A stretch of DNA of 64,000 nucleotides from Cupriavidus sp. AU9028 (GCF_019795295.1 NZ_JAIMCG010000012.1:1-64000); one strand, 5' to 3'; shown: positions 1 to 10,266, numbered from the stretch's first letter. Program-made: numbers and translations. The notes: generated by a model not told the origin, from the letters alone.

Positions 1-96
1 TACATCGTTGGCTTCTATAACCCGGTACGGCTGCACTCCACACTGGACTACCAGTCACCACAGCACTACGAGGACAAGTTCCACCAGACCACCTAA
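1..96 (+). CDS. IS3-family transposase, C-terminal end (cut by window edge)
   Basis: Frame 1 is open from the first base and stops at TAA 94-96, giving about 31 residues. The peptide contains FYNPVRLHSTLDYQSP, the typical C-terminal end of the integrase (rve) domain of IS3-family OrfB transposases, in which N-x-x-R-x-H-S-x-L is strongly conserved. The catalytic DDE residues lie upstream, outside the window. The gene is cut by the window edge, so it cannot be said whether the transposase is intact. Confidence 0.85.
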   Translation, partial: YIVGFYNPVRLHSTLDYQSPQHYEDKFHQTT

Positions 97-126
97 ACAC
101 CTGTCTGAAAAAACTTGACCACTACA
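1..126 (+). mobile_element. Right end of an IS3-family insertion sequence
   Basis: The transposase stop at 96 is followed by about 30 non-coding bases ending in CTTGACCACTACA at 114-126. IS ends commonly have the form 5'-TG...CA-3', and read inward this end begins TGTAGTGGTCAAG. The exact boundary is inferred, because the left terminal repeat is not in the window. Immediately after it comes a palindromic REP-like element. Confidence 0.6.
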
Positions 127-127
127 G

Positions 128-170
128 CTCCCTCTCCCGCCCTGCGGGAGAGGGGCCGGGGGAGAGGGCA
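128..170. repeat. REP-like palindromic element, copy 1
   Basis: CCTCTCCCGC at 131-140 pairs with GCGGGAGAGG at 144-153 around a 3-nt loop, and an outer CCCTCTCC/GGAGAGGG pair extends the symmetry to about 170. The same core recurs at 54437-54707 and 62361-62476. It lies 20 bp past the ppc stop, so on the minus strand it could also act as a strong hairpin at the 3' end of the ppc transcript. Confidence 0.8.
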
Positions 171-189
171 ATGCACCACCCCCTTCAAA

Positions 190-3156
190 TCACCCCGTAT
201 TGCGCAACCCCGCCGCAATCCCGTTGATGGTCAGATGGATCCCCCGCCGTACCCGCACGTCGTCTCCCTCCTTGCCTGCCCGGTAGCGCTTGAGCAGTTC
301 CACCTGCAGGTGATTGAGCGGATCGAGATAGGCAAAGCGGTTCTTGATGGAGCGCGCCAGCAGCGGGTTGTCGGCGAGCCGCTCCTGCTTGCCGCTGACC
401 AGCGCCAGCATGTCGCAGGTCAGGTGCCATTCGGCGCTGATGCGGGCGAACACCGTGCGGCGCAGCGTGGCGTCCTCGCACAGCTGCGCATAGCGCGAGG
501 CCACCGCCAGATCGGTCTTGGCCAGCACCATGTCCATGTTGGACAGCAGCGTGGAGAAGAATGGCCAGGTCTTGACCATGCGCCGCAGCGTGGCGACCAG
601 CGCCTTGCGCGCCTTGTCGTCGCCGGCCTCGTCCAGCAGCGCGCGCACCGCGCTGCCGAAGCCGAACCAGCCGGGCAGCAACAGGCGGCATTGTCCCCAC
701 GAGAAGCCCCATGGAATCGCCCGCAGATCCTCGATGCGCCGCTGCGACTTGTCCATCAGCTTGCGCGAGGCCGGGCGGGAACCGATGTTCAGGTCGGCGA
801 TCTCGGTGATCGGCGTGGTGGCGAAGAAGTAATCGGCAAAGCCGGGCGTCTCGTAGACCAGATCGCGATAGGCGCGCAGCGCATGGTTGGACAGCCGGGT
901 CATGATCGCCTCGAACGCCTCCAGGTCTCTGGGCGCGTTCTGCGTCGGCAGCAGCGAGGCTTCCAGCGTGGCGGCGATCACCGTCTCCAGATTGCGGCGG
1001 CCGATCTCGGCATTGCCGAACTTGCTGTTGATGATCTCGCCCTGCTCGGTCAGGCGGATCTGTCCGTTGACGGTGCCCGGCGGCTGGGACAGGATGGCCT
1101 GGTAGGTGGGCCCGCCCCCGCGCCCGACCGTGCCGCCCCGGCCATGGAACAGGCGCAGCCGCACGCGGCGGCGCTCGAACAGCCGTACCAGGGCCAGCTC
1201 GGCGTTGTACAGCTCCCAGTTCGAGGTCAGGAAGCCGCCGTCCTTGTTGGAGTCGGAATAGCCGAGCATCACTTCCTGCTCGCCGCCATGGTGCGCCAGT
1301 ACCGCATCGAAGCCGGGCAGGTCCAGCAGCGCTTCCATGATGCCGGCGGCATTGCGCAAGTCCTCGATGGTCTCGAACAGCGGAATCACCATCAGCTCCA
1401 TCCGCGCCGGATTGCGCGGATCGCCCAGCGCGCCGCGCAGCAGGCCCGCCTCCTTTTGCAGCAGCATCACCTCGACCAGATCCGACAGCGTCTCGGTATG
1501 CGAGATGATGTAGTTGCGCGTGACGCGATGGCCCAGGCGCGCGCGCAGCTCGCGCGCCGCGGCGAGGATGCGCAGCTCGCCCCGGGTCTGCTCGGAATAC
1601 TCGTGGAAGGGCAGCGTCAGCAGACGCGGCTGGCGCAGTTCGTTCAGCAGCAGTTCCAGCTTGCCTTGCTCGGGCAGCGCCGCATAGTCGGCCTCGACCC
1701 CTGCGGCGGCGAACAGCTCGGCGATCACGGCCTCGTGGACATCCGACACCTGGCGCATGTCGATCGACGCGAGGTGAAAGCCGAAGATCTCGATGGCGCG
1801 GCGCAGCCCGTCGACGCGCGCCTGTGCCAGCGCTTCGCCGTGATGGGCGCGCAGCGAATCGACCACGACGCGGATGTCGGCGCCGAAGGATTCGGCATCC
1901 GGATACGGCGGCGCGTCCGCCACCGCGTGGCGCGTGGCGGCCTGACCCGTCAGCGCCTTGCAGGTGGCGGCGAGCCGCGCATAGACGCCGATCAGCGCGC
2001 GACGGTAGGGCTCGTCCTCGCGATGCTCGGATTTGTCGGGCGACCGCTCGGCCAGCGCCAGCAGCTCGGGGCTGGCCTGCACCATCAGCGAGGACATCGA
2101 CAGCTCGGCCCCCAGCGCATGGACCTCGTCCAGATACCACTCCAGGATCAGCCGGGCCTGGCTGCAGGCGGCGTAATCCAGCGTCTGCGCGGTGACGTTG
2201 GGGTTGCCATCGCGGTCGCCGCCGATCCAGGTGCCCATCTGGAAGAACGGCGGCAGCGGCGCCCGCGTGGCGGTGCCGCGCCGGCCGGCGGGGAACACCG
2301 CCGCGATGTCCTCTTCCAGTTCGCGCATCAGCCGGGGAATGCCCTGCAGGAACGTGGTGCGATAGTAGGACAGCGCGTTCTCGATCTCGTCGACGACCAT
2401 CAGCCGCTTGTTGCGCAGCATGCGGGTCTGCCACAGCGTGGTGACGCGGGCGCGCAGCTGCGCGGTGTTGTGCTCGCGCTCGCGCGGGGTCATCGGCTGG
2501 TCGCGCTCGGCGAGCAGCCGCGCGATCTCGCGCTGCGCATCGAGGATGCTCTTGCGCTGGACTTCGGTGGGGTGCGCCGTCAGCACCGGCATGATCAGTG
2601 CCTCGTCGAGGAACTTGCGCAGCGCCTTGCCGGTGACGCCGGCCGCGTCGATCGCTTCCAGCGCGCGCGCCAGGCTGCCCGGCTGCGGCGGCGAGCCGGC
2701 CAGCGCGTGGATGCGCCGGCGGCGGTTGTGATGCTGGTCCTCGGCGATATTGGCCAGATGCGAGAAGTAGCTGAACGCCCGCACCACCTGATTGGTCTGG
2801 TCGCGCGACAGGCGCTTGAGCAGCCGGTCCAGCTCGGCGGCCGCGGCGCGGTCGTTCTCGCGCCGGAAGCGCACCGCGGTCTGCCGGATCGTCTCGACCA
2901 GGTCGAACGCCGCCTGCCCTTCCTGCTCGCGCAGCACGTCGCCCAGCAGGCGGCCGAGGAAGCGGATGTCCTCGCGCAGCGGCAGGTCCTTGTCGGCGGC
3001 GCCACGCCGCGGCGGCTGGGCGGGCACCACTTCCAGATGGGAAGCGCGCCGCCGCTTGCCGGCGGTCGGCTCGGGGGCGGCCCCGGCGGTGGTGGCATCG
3101 TCCTTGGCGGCGGCGCGAGAGCGTCGGGCGCCGGAGGGGGCGTCGGGCGGGTTCAT
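190..3156 (-). CDS. ppc: Phosphoenolpyruvate carboxylase
   Basis: This soluble anaplerotic enzyme carboxylates phosphoenolpyruvate to oxaloacetate to refill the TCA cycle. The 988 residues are slightly longer than the roughly 880-930 usual for bacteria, because of a basic, Ala/Pro-rich N-terminal extension of about 60 residues. Family motifs are present: [11 protein letters not shown] with catalytic His near 195, GGDRDGNPN near 315, [13 protein letters not shown] near 671, and the conserved C-terminal NTG. The start at 3156 was chosen over upstream in-frame starts because GAGAGGAGC lies just before it. It is divergent from hemC across 152 bp. The reading frame is intact. Confidence 0.97.
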   Translation of the reverse strand: MNPPDAPSGARRSRAAAKDDATTAGAAPEPTAGKRRRASHLEVVPAQPPRRGAADKDLPLREDIRFLGRLLGDVLREQEGQAAFDLVETIRQTAVRFRRENDRAAAAELDRLLKRLSRDQTNQVVRAFSYFSHLANIAEDQHHNRRRRIHALAGSPPQPGSLARALEAIDAAGVTGKALRKFLDEALIMPVLTAHPTEVQRKSILDAQREIARLLAERDQPMTPREREHNTAQLRARVTTLWQTRMLRNKRLMVVDEIENALSYYRTTFLQGIPRLMRELEEDIAAVFPAGRRGTATRAPLPPFFQMGTWIGGDRDGNPNVTAQTLDYAACSQARLILEWYLDEVHALGAELSMSSLMVQASPELLALAERSPDKSEHREDEPYRRALIGVYARLAATCKALTGQAATRHAVADAPPYPDAESFGADIRVVVDSLRAHHGEALAQARVDGLRRAIEIFGFHLASIDMRQVSDVHEAVIAELFAAAGVEADYAALPEQGKLELLLNELRQPRLLTLPFHEYSEQTRGELRILAAARELRARLGHRVTRNYIISHTETLSDLVEVMLLQKEAGLLRGALGDPRNPARMELMVIPLFETIEDLRNAAGIMEALLDLPGFDAVLAHHGGEQEVMLGYSDSNKDGGFLTSNWELYNAELALVRLFERRRVRLRLFHGRGGTVGRGGGPTYQAILSQPPGTVNGQIRLTEQGEIINSKFGNAEIGRRNLETVIAATLEASLLPTQNAPRDLEAFEAIMTRLSNHALRAYRDLVYETPGFADYFFATTPITEIADLNIGSRPASRKLMDKSQRRIEDLRAIPWGFSWGQCRLLLPGWFGFGSAVRALLDEAGDDKARKALVATLRRMVKTWPFFSTLLSNMDMVLAKTDLAVASRYAQLCEDATLRRTVFARISAEWHLTCDMLALVSGKQERLADNPLLARSIKNRFAYLDPLNHLQVELLKRYRAGKEGDDVRVRRGIHLTINGIAAGLRNTG

Positions 3157-3308
3157 CGGTGCTCCTCTCTTTCTATGGTTCCAGTAATTCGATTGAATCT
3201 GGCTATTGCAGCCTCTGGGGGCGAACCGTGGCACTGCTGCTGTGCGCAAGGGCGGGCGGCCAGGCCTGGCAGCCGGGACGGACAGGGCTGCGTGCTACCA
3301 TTCGCCGC

Positions 3309-4349
3309 ATGCAAGCTTCCGTTTCGACCGCATCCCGGCTCGACGCCGGGTCGCCTTCCTCGCCGCAGGCGCCCCACCGTCTGGTGATCGCCTCCCGCGA
3401 AAGCCGGCTCGCTCTGTGGCAAGCCGAACATGTCCGTGCTGCGTTGCAACAGTACTACCCCGAATGCGATGTGTCCATTCTGGGAATGACCACCCGCGGC
3501 GACCAGATCCTGGACCGGACGCTGTCCAAGGTCGGCGGCAAGGGGCTCTTCGTCAAGGAGCTGGAAGTCGCGATGGAAGAGGGTCGGGCGGACCTCGCGG
3601 TGCATTCGCTCAAGGACGTGCCGATGGAGCTGCCGCCCGGCTTTGCGCTCACTGCGGTGATGGAGCGCGAGGACCCGCGCGACGCGCTGGTTTCCAATAC
3701 CTTCGATTCGCTGGACGCCATGCCGCCAGGCACGGTGGTCGGCACCTCCAGCCTGCGGCGCGAGGCGGCGCTGCGCGCGCGCTATCCGCACCTGATCGTG
3801 CGCCCCCTGCGCGGCAATCTCGATACCCGTCTGGCCAAGCTGGATCGCGGCGAATACGGCGCGATCATTCTCGCTGCCGCCGGTCTGAAGCGACTGGGCC
3901 TGGGCGCACGCATCCGCGCCTTGCTCGATGTCGGCATTTCGCTGCCCGCCGCGGGGCAGGGCGCGCTGGGCATCGAGATCCGCAGCGCCCGTCCCGAGCT
4001 GGAAGCGTGGCTGGCGCCACTGAACCATGGCCCGACCCGCCTTGCCGTCAGCGCCGAGCGCGCGGTGTCGCGCCAGCTGGCCGGCTCCTGCCAGGTCCCG
4101 CTGGCCGCGCACGCACGCTGGGACGGCGCGACGCTGCGCCTGGAGGCCTTCGTCGCGCTGCCTGACGGCTCGCGCGCCGTGTACGGCGCCGCCGCTGCCG
4201 AGGTGACCGGCATTGCCCAGGCCGAGGCGCTGGGCCGGGCCGTGGCCACCCAGTTGCTCGACCAGGGCGCGGGCGAGGTGCTGGCCGCGCTGGCCGACGC
4301 GCAGGCCGTACCCGGCGCGGACGCCGAGGCAGCCCCGGGCGCCGGCTGA
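3309..4349 (+). CDS. hemC: Hydroxymethylbilane synthase (porphobilinogen deaminase)
   Basis: The enzyme joins four porphobilinogen units into linear hydroxymethylbilane, the precursor of uroporphyrinogen III, for heme and siroheme. The 346-residue protein has the substrate-binding stretch [12 protein letters not shown], then [10 protein letters not shown], and [10 protein letters not shown] carrying Cys261, which should hold the dipyrromethane cofactor. The in-frame start at 3159 overlaps the ppc leader and would add about 50 non-homologous residues, so ATG 3309 was chosen. The first conserved strand ([19 protein letters not shown]) begins near residue 23. The gene ends 8 bp before the hemD-hemX fusion, so the two are probably co-transcribed. 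Confidence 0.96.
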   Translation: MQASVSTASRLDAGSPSSPQAPHRLVIASRESRLALWQAEHVRAALQQYYPECDVSILGMTTRGDQILDRTLSKVGGKGLFVKELEVAMEEGRADLAVHSLKDVPMELPPGFALTAVMEREDPRDALVSNTFDSLDAMPPGTVVGTSSLRREAALRARYPHLIVRPLRGNLDTRLAKLDRGEYGAIILAAAGLKRLGLGARIRALLDVGISLPAAGQGALGIEIRSARPELEAWLAPLNHGPTRLAVSAERAVSRQLAGSCQVPLAAHARWDGATLRLEAFVALPDGSRAVYGAAAAEVTGIAQAEALGRAVATQLLDQGAGEVLAALADAQAVPGADAEAAPGAG

Positions 4350-4357
4350 GGCACGCC

Positions 4358-6472
4358 ATGCTGCGCCCGACCGTCGTTGTCACACGACCTGCCGGGCAGT
4401 CCCGGCAACTGATCGACGCCCTGCAGGCCGCCGGTCTGGACGTGCTCAGCTTTCCGCTGCTGGCAATCGGCCCGGCCACCGATGACGGGCCGCTGCGCGC
4501 CGCGCTCGGCGAGCTCGAGCGTTTCGCGCTGGTGGTCTTCGTCAGTCCCAACGCCATCGCCTATGCGCTGGACGCGCTCGCTTCCCAACAGGGCGTGCTC
4601 GATCCAGCCTGGCCCATCTCGGTGCCCGTCGCCGTGGTCGGACCGGCCAGCGTCGCCGCGCTCGCAGCGCGCGGCATTGCCGCGCCGACCCACCGGGTGA
4701 TATCGCCGCTCGATCCCGCCGCCGCGCCCGCCGCCAATGACGTCGACCCTCGCTTCGATTCGGAGGCGCTCTGGGCCCGGCTCGATCCCGCCGAGCTGCG
4801 CGGCCGTTCGGTGCTGATCGTGCGCGGCAATGGCGGGCGCGACTGGCTGGCCGAGCGGTTGCGGGAGGCCGGCGCGACCGTGGTGGCGGTGCAGGCGTAT
4901 CGCCGCGACCTGCCGGAACCTGGCGCCATGCAGTGGCAGGCCGTGCGCGAAAGCCTCGCCGACGGCGCGGCGCCGCATGCCTGGCTGCTGACCAGTTCCG
5001 AAGCGGTACGCAATCTCGACACGTTGGCCGGGCAACATCTTTCCCCGGACGAGGTGCAGCGGCTGCGGCAGGTGCAGTGCATCGCCGCCCATGCGAGAAT
5101 CGCCGAGCAGGCCGACGCGCTCGGCTTCCGGCGCATTGGCGCGGCGTCGCCGGGCGACGACGGCCTGCTGCAGGCGTGCCTTGCGTGGGCGCGCGAACGA
5201 GGCTGGCAGCCTGCGGCGCCAACGCCTGCGGAGCCGGCGGCGCCCGCTGCCGCCGCGCAGGCGTCCCCGCCCGATCCATCCCATTCATCCACGTCAACGA
5301 AGGCCGATCGCGTGACGCAACAGAACTCCAATTCCACCGCCCCGCCGAACACCGCGCAAACCGATGCCCGCGCCCGGACCAATGGCGCTGCAACACCCGC
5401 TACCGCCACCGCGGGCAAGGGTCGCGGCGCGATCGCCTGGCTGCTGCTGGTCATCGTGTTGCTGGCGGGGGGCGCCGCATTCTGGTGGCTGCAGCAGCGG
5501 GTGGACCGGTTGACCGAGGAACTCGCCCGGCGCCAGCAGAGCAACGACTCGCTGGTGCAGGAGTCGCGCGTGCTGACGCGCGAGGCGCAGTCGACCATCA
5601 AGGAGATGCAGGCCAAGGTGGGCGCGCTGGAAGCGCGCATCGACGACACTCGCGACAAGCAGGCCACGCTGGAGCAGGTCTACCAGGACCTGATGCGCAA
5701 CCGCGACGACTGGGAACTGGCCGAGATCCAGCAGCTGCTGACCAACGCCGGCCAGCAGCTGCAGCTGACGGGCAACGTACAGGTCGCGCTGTCTGCGCTG
5801 CAGAGCGCCGACGTGCGCCTGGCCCGCTCCGACAAGCCGGAGACCAACGAACTGCGCCGCGCCATCGCCCGCGATATCGCCAGCATGAAGGCCGTGCCCG
5901 AAATGGATCTGACCGGCGCGGCCATCAAGCTGGACGAAGCGATCAACCAGATCGATGCGCTGCCGCTGCTGTCCGGCGAACGGATGCTGGAGCGCGGCGA
6001 TGCCGCAGCGCCGGCTTCGGCGGCCGCCGCTCCGGATGCCGCGGCGGCATCGGCGCCAGAGGCGGCACCGGGCGGCGGCTCGCGGATCGCGGCCGCCGGC
6101 GAGCGGCTGGCTCGCTGGGCAGAGGGGCTGTGGGCGACCGTGCGTGACGAGCTGGCGCAGGTGATCCGCGTGCGCCGCGTCGACAATACCGACGCGCTGC
6201 TGATGAGCGGCGACCAGGGCTGGTTCCTGCGCGAGAACATCAAGCTGCGCCTGCTCAATGCCCGCCTCGCGCTGCTTTCGCGTAACGAGACGGTGTTCCG
6301 CAACGATCTTGCCGGGGCGCAGGACATGATCGCCCGCTACTTCGACGGCAATTCGCGCCGCGTGCAGACCGTGCAGACGTTGCTGAAGCAGGCGCAGGCC
6401 GGTGCGGTGTCGGTCCAGCTGCCGACCATGGCCGAAAGCCTCGGTGCCTTGCGTGCCCTGAAGAAGGAGTAG
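4358..6472 (+). CDS. hemDX: HemD-HemX fusion: uroporphyrinogen-III synthase plus HemX domain
   Basis: The N-terminal part (about 1-275) is a uroporphyrinogen-III synthase, which closes hydroxymethylbilane with inversion of ring D; it shows VTRPAGQSRQLIDALQAAG, FVSPNAI and a later LTSSEAV. A Pro/Ala/Ser/Thr-rich linker (about 280-350) leads to one membrane segment at about 356-377, a coiled coil (about 378-450) and a HemX domain to residue 704. HemX is often annotated as a uroporphyrin-III C-methyltransferase, but no SAM-binding motif is seen, so catalysis by that half is unlikely. An in-frame GTG at 5312, with AAGG about 10 bases upstream, could start a separate HemX. hemY follows after 3 bp. 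Confidence 0.93.
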   Translation: MLRPTVVVTRPAGQSRQLIDALQAAGLDVLSFPLLAIGPATDDGPLRAALGELERFALVVFVSPNAIAYALDALASQQGVLDPAWPISVPVAVVGPASVAALAARGIAAPTHRVISPLDPAAAPAANDVDPRFDSEALWARLDPAELRGRSVLIVRGNGGRDWLAERLREAGATVVAVQAYRRDLPEPGAMQWQAVRESLADGAAPHAWLLTSSEAVRNLDTLAGQHLSPDEVQRLRQVQCIAAHARIAEQADALGFRRIGAASPGDDGLLQACLAWARERGWQPAAPTPAEPAAPAAAAQASPPDPSHSSTSTKADRVTQQNSNSTAPPNTAQTDARARTNGAATPATATAGKGRGAIAWLLLVIVLLAGGAAFWWLQQRVDRLTEELARRQQSNDSLVQESRVLTREAQSTIKEMQAKVGALEARIDDTRDKQATLEQVYQDLMRNRDDWELAEIQQLLTNAGQQLQLTGNVQVALSALQSADVRLARSDKPETNELRRAIARDIASMKAVPEMDLTGAAIKLDEAINQIDALPLLSGERMLERGDAAAPASAAAAPDAAAASAPEAAPGGGSRIAAAGERLARWAEGLWATVRDELAQVIRVRRVDNTDALLMSGDQGWFLRENIKLRLLNARLALLSRNETVFRNDLAGAQDMIARYFDGNSRRVQTVQTLLKQAQAGAVSVQLPTMAESLGALRALKKE

Positions 6473-6475
6473 GGC

Positions 6476-7672
6476 ATGCGATTCCTGTTCTGGGTAGTGG
6501 TGCTGTGCGCCGGCGCCGTGGGGCTGGCGCTGTTTACGCAGTTCAATCAGAGCAACGTGGTGCTGTTCTATCCGCCGTACCGCGTGGAGCTATCGCTCAA
6601 TCTGGCGCTGGCGCTGCTGTTGCTGCTGTTCTTCGTCGCCTGGACCGTGCTGTCCGCGATCCGCCATCTGTCGGAGATGCCCGGGCGTGCCGCCGCCTAT
6701 CGCGAGCGCAACCGCATGCTGAAGGCCCAGGCCGCGCTGCGCGAATCGATCGAGAACCTGTTCGCCGGCCGCTTTGCCCGCGCCGAGCGCGCCGCCCGCG
6801 AAGCCCAGGCGTGGCGCGAGCAGGCGCAGACCGCGGCGCTGATCGGCGCGCGCGCCGCCGACCAGATGCAGGAGGCCGAACGGCGCGACGCGTGGCTTGC
6901 CCAGGTCGACGCACCGGAGCGCGAGCAGGCGCGGCTGGTGTCGCTGGCCGAAATGCAGGTCGATGCGCGCGATGCCGAAGGGGCGCTGGCCACCATCGCC
7001 CAGCTGCAATCGCAGGGCGCGCGCCAGATCCACGTGCAGCGCATCGCGCTGCGGGCCCAGCAGCATCTGAAGAACTGGAACGAAGTGCTGCGGCTGGCCC
7101 GCTCGCTCGAAAAGCGCAACGCGCTGCATCCTGTGCTGGCGCTGCGGCTCAAGCAGATGGCCTGCGAGGCGCTGCTGGAAGAGCGCCGCCACGATCCCGA
7201 GGCGCTGCAGGACTTCTGGCGCTCGTTGTCCGCCGATGAGCGCCGTGCCGCCCGCATCGCCGAACCGGCGGCGCGCTACTTCTCCCAGCTGGGCCGCCAG
7301 CAGGAGGCGCGCCGCATCGTCGAGGACGCGCTCAAGTCCAACTGGGACAGCCGGCTGGTGCTGCGCTATGCCGACTGCGCCGAGCCTGGGCGCGCGCTGC
7401 CGCAGATCCAGCAGGCCGAGCAATGGCTGGCGCAGCATCCGAACGACGCCGAGCTGCATTTCACGCTGGGCTCGCTGTGCCTGGGCGAACAGCTGTGGGG
7501 CAAGGCGCAGGCCAACTTCGAGCGCGCGCTCAAGTACGCCGATGGCGACGAAGCCGAGCAGCGCCGGCTGCGCGTGCGGGCGCATCTGGCGCTGGCCCGC
7601 CTCTACGAGCATACCGACCGCCCGCAGGATGCACAGCGCCACTACCGGGAGAGCGCGCTGCTGGCGGCGTAA
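6476..7672 (+). CDS. hemY: HemY-like membrane protein (TPR-type)
   Basis: This is the 398-residue protein usually encoded after hemX in proteobacteria. Two hydrophobic segments at about 2-20 and 40-60 anchor it in the inner membrane. An Arg/Glu-rich helical region with TPR-like repeats follows, most clearly near the C-terminus (AELHFTLGSLCLGEQLWGKA). It is not the protoporphyrinogen oxidase that shares the name hemY in Gram-positives. Its exact role in heme synthesis is unsettled in the literature. It lies 3 bp after hemDX and is convergent with phr, with 21 bp between the stops and no evident Rho-independent terminator. Confidence 0.9.
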   Translation: MRFLFWVVVLCAGAVGLALFTQFNQSNVVLFYPPYRVELSLNLALALLLLLFFVAWTVLSAIRHLSEMPGRAAAYRERNRMLKAQAALRESIENLFAGRFARAERAAREAQAWREQAQTAALIGARAADQMQEAERRDAWLAQVDAPEREQARLVSLAEMQVDARDAEGALATIAQLQSQGARQIHVQRIALRAQQHLKNWNEVLRLARSLEKRNALHPVLALRLKQMACEALLEERRHDPEALQDFWRSLSADERRAARIAEPAARYFSQLGRQQEARRIVEDALKSNWDSRLVLRYADCAEPGRALPQIQQAEQWLAQHPNDAELHFTLGSLCLGEQLWGKAQANFERALKYADGDEAEQRRLRVRAHLALARLYEHTDRPQDAQRHYRESALLAA

Positions 7673-7693
7673 GCGCGGGCGCGGGCCGGCGCG

Positions 7694-9283
7694 TCAGTCC
7701 GCCGGCTCGTCGTCAGGTCCGTCCTGCTCGTCCTGTCCGTCCCGCGCCTGCAGCGCGCGCAGCGCATTGCGGCTGTCGCGCACCGCCGCGTAGCGCGACA
7801 GCGTTTCCTGCCGCGCCACGTCGTGCTGTACCAGCGGCACTGGGTAGTCCCGTCCCAGCGCGATGCCCGCCTTCGCCAGCACGGCGGCCGGCGCGGTCCA
7901 GGGCGCGTGGATGTATTTGTCCGGCAGTCCCTGCAGCGCAGGCAGGTAGCGCCGGATGAAGCCGCCCTCGGCATCGAAGCGCTTCGACTGGGTGACCGGG
8001 TTGAAGATGCGGAACCATGGCTGCGCATCGCATCCGGTCGAGGCCGCCCACTGCCAGTTGCCATTGTTGGCGGCCAGGTCGTAGTCGTTGAGCCGGTCGG
8101 CGAACCATTGCTCGCCCCAGCGCCAGTCGACGCCCAGGTCCTTGACCAGGAAGCTGGCGCTGACCATGCGCAGCCGGTTGTGCATATAGCCGCTGGTGCG
8201 CAGCTGGATCATCGCGGCGTCGACCAGCGGGTAGCCGGTGCGCCCCTCGCACCAGGCATCGAAGTAGGCGCGTGCGGGTTCGCCCTGGAGAAAGCGCAGG
8301 CCGTCGAACGCGGGCTGCCAGGCATGCCCCTGCGCCGCGCGCGGATGGTGGTGCAGCACCATGAAGAAGAAATCGCGCCAGATCAGCTCGCCCAGCCAGG
8401 TTGCGGCCCCTTGCGCGCCAGTGCCGCCGGCCAGCATCGCCGCGTGCGCCGCGCGCGCCAGGGTGCGGACCGAGACGGTGCCGAAGCGCAGATGAACCGA
8501 CAGATAGCTCGGGCCGCGCGCCGCCGGGAAGTCGCGCAGCCGTGCATAGTCGGGCAGGCGTTCAAGGAAATCGTCCAGCAGCGCCTGCCCGCCGTCGCTG
8601 CCGGTGGGCAAGGGCAGCGTCGGCAGATCGGTCGCGGCGAAGCCGAGCGCGTCCAGCGTCGGCAGGGGGCGTTGCCGCTCGGGCGGTATCGCCGCCAGGG
8701 CACCGAGGTAGGGCTGCACCGGGTAGGGCCGCAGATCGAAGGGCTCCAGCGTGCGCAGCCAGGCGGCCTTGTACGGCGAGAACACCGCGAAGGGCTTGCC
8801 CTGGCCGTTGAGGATCTCGTCGCGCTCGAAAATCACCTGGTCCTTGAAGCTGAGCCATAGCCGTGCATCGCCGGCCAGGGCCTGGGCGACCGCATCGTCG
8901 CGGGCAACCGCGGCCGGCTCGTAGTCATGATTGGCGAATACCGCTTCGACATCGAGCTCGCGCGCCAGCGCCGGCACCGCCTCGACCGCGCGGCCCTGCA
9001 GGACGATCAGGCCGCCGCCGGCGGCGCGCAACGCCGCATCGAGCGAGGCCAGCGAGCGCAGGATGAACTCGACTCGCCGGTCCGCGCGCAGTCCGCGCGC
9101 CAGCAGCGGATCGAGGATGTCCCGGTCGAATACGAACACGCACCAGACCTGCTCGCCGTGGCGCAGGGCATAATGCAGCGCCGCGTGATCGTCCAGGCGA
9201 AGATCACGGCGGAACCAGACCAGCGCCCTCGAAAAACGGCGGCCGATCCGATAGGGTTTGCGGAAGGACGGGGATGAAGGCAT
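7694..9283 (-). CDS. phr: Deoxyribodipyrimidine photolyase
   Basis: The enzyme is a flavoprotein that uses light to split cyclobutane pyrimidine dimers in DNA. The 529-residue protein opens with an antenna-binding domain (ALVWFRRDLRLDDHAALHYA, from about residue 20). The C-terminal FAD-binding domain has WLGELIWRDFFF, NNGNWQWAASTGCDAQPWF and FNPVTQSKRFD. These match class I CPD photolyases, including the Trp-rich electron-transfer region. The Asp/Glu-rich tail (about 515-529) is unusual but short. The ATG at 9283 has a weak ribosome site. It is divergent from rsuA (123 bp apart) and stands alone on the minus strand. A cryptochrome is less likely given the overall motif match. Confidence 0.95.
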   Translation of the reverse strand: MPSSPSFRKPYRIGRRFSRALVWFRRDLRLDDHAALHYALRHGEQVWCVFVFDRDILDPLLARGLRADRRVEFILRSLASLDAALRAAGGGLIVLQGRAVEAVPALARELDVEAVFANHDYEPAAVARDDAVAQALAGDARLWLSFKDQVIFERDEILNGQGKPFAVFSPYKAAWLRTLEPFDLRPYPVQPYLGALAAIPPERQRPLPTLDALGFAATDLPTLPLPTGSDGGQALLDDFLERLPDYARLRDFPAARGPSYLSVHLRFGTVSVRTLARAAHAAMLAGGTGAQGAATWLGELIWRDFFFMVLHHHPRAAQGHAWQPAFDGLRFLQGEPARAYFDAWCEGRTGYPLVDAAMIQLRTSGYMHNRLRMVSASFLVKDLGVDWRWGEQWFADRLNDYDLAANNGNWQWAASTGCDAQPWFRIFNPVTQSKRFDAEGGFIRRYLPALQGLPDKYIHAPWTAPAAVLAKAGIALGRDYPVPLVQHDVARQETLSRYAAVRDSRNALRALQARDGQDEQDGPDDEPAD

Positions 9284-9406
9284 CGATGGCGCCGAAAGGA
9301 CAAGGCATGGGCGGCGCGCCCGGCTGAGCCAGAAACGCCGCTACCGTACCATACGGTCCGCCGCCCGATCCCGGTCCGGCAGACCCCTCGCATCACAGCA
9401 ATCGAC

Positions 9407-10129
9407 ATGAAAAGCAAGCTCCCCACCCTGCAACGCATCCTGCAAGCCGAAGGCTTCGGCACGCGCCGCTACTGCGGCGATCTCGTCGAGGCCGGCCTGG
9501 TCGAGGTGGAGGGCCAGCCGTGCGACGATCCGGATGCGACCTTCGTCCACCAGGGCCTGCGGCTGACCGTCGACGGCGAGCCGTGGGTCTGTCACGAGAA
9601 GGTCTATCTGATGCTGCACAAGCCGGTCGGCTACGAGTGCTCGCAGCGGCCGCTCCACCACCAGAGCGTGTATTCGTTGCTGCCGCACCAGTTGCGCGAG
9701 CGCGGCGTGCAGGCGGTCGGGCGGCTGGACCAGGACACCACCGGACTGCTGCTGCTGTCCGACGACGGGCAGTTCATCCATGCCCAGACCTCGCCACGGC
9801 GCAAGGTGCCGAAGATCTATGAGGTCACCACGGCAGACCCCGTCACCGAAGCGCAGGCGCAGGCGCTGCGCACCGGCGTGCAGCTGGATGACGAGCCGGC
9901 CCCGCTGGCCGCGGTCGCCTGCGAGATCACCGGCGAACGGGCCCTGCTGCTGACACTGGCCGAGGGGAAATACCATCAGGTCAAGCGGATGGTGGCGGCG
10001 GCCGGCAATCATGTCGCGGCCCTGCACCGCAGCCGCATCGGTGGGCTGCCGCTCGATCCCGAACTGGAACCGGGGGAGTGGAAGTGGCTGGAGGCACACG
10101 ATCTGGAGGCGTTGAAGTCAGCCGCGTGA
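9407..10129 (+). CDS. rsuA: 16S rRNA pseudouridine synthase, RsuA family
   Basis: The protein converts a uridine in ribosomal RNA to pseudouridine; RsuA itself acts at position 516 of 16S rRNA. It has 240 residues. An N-terminal S4 RNA-binding domain (LQRILQAEGFGTRRYCGDLV, about 8-60) is followed by the catalytic domain with GRLDQDTTGLLLLSDDG, in which Asp108 is the expected nucleophile. A KYHQVKRM motif near 190 is typical of the RsuA/RluB/RluE/RluF group. The absence of a long C-terminal tail fits RsuA better than RluB, but RluE cannot be excluded. It is monocistronic, with 137 bp to yqgE. Confidence 0.9.
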   Translation: MKSKLPTLQRILQAEGFGTRRYCGDLVEAGLVEVEGQPCDDPDATFVHQGLRLTVDGEPWVCHEKVYLMLHKPVGYECSQRPLHHQSVYSLLPHQLRERGVQAVGRLDQDTTGLLLLSDDGQFIHAQTSPRRKVPKIYEVTTADPVTEAQAQALRTGVQLDDEPAPLAAVACEITGERALLLTLAEGKYHQVKRMVAAAGNHVAALHRSRIGGLPLDPELEPGEWKWLEAHDLEALKSAA

Positions 10130-10266
10130 GGATCGCGCGCTGAATCGCACTCTCTCGCCTCGCAGACGCCCTTGATCGGCATATTGCGCGATCCATTCAA
10201 CATCATGTATCGCTTCGTTCACTTTCTGCTGAATCTTTTCCGGAAAGCCCGGGCCGATTTGATAAA

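Noticed and set aside
115-3387. Long plus-strand open frame of 1090 codons opposite ppc
   Set aside because: It is antisense to ppc, which has all its catalytic motifs. The Gln/Arg/Ala/Leu-rich product is typical of GC-rich shadow frames.
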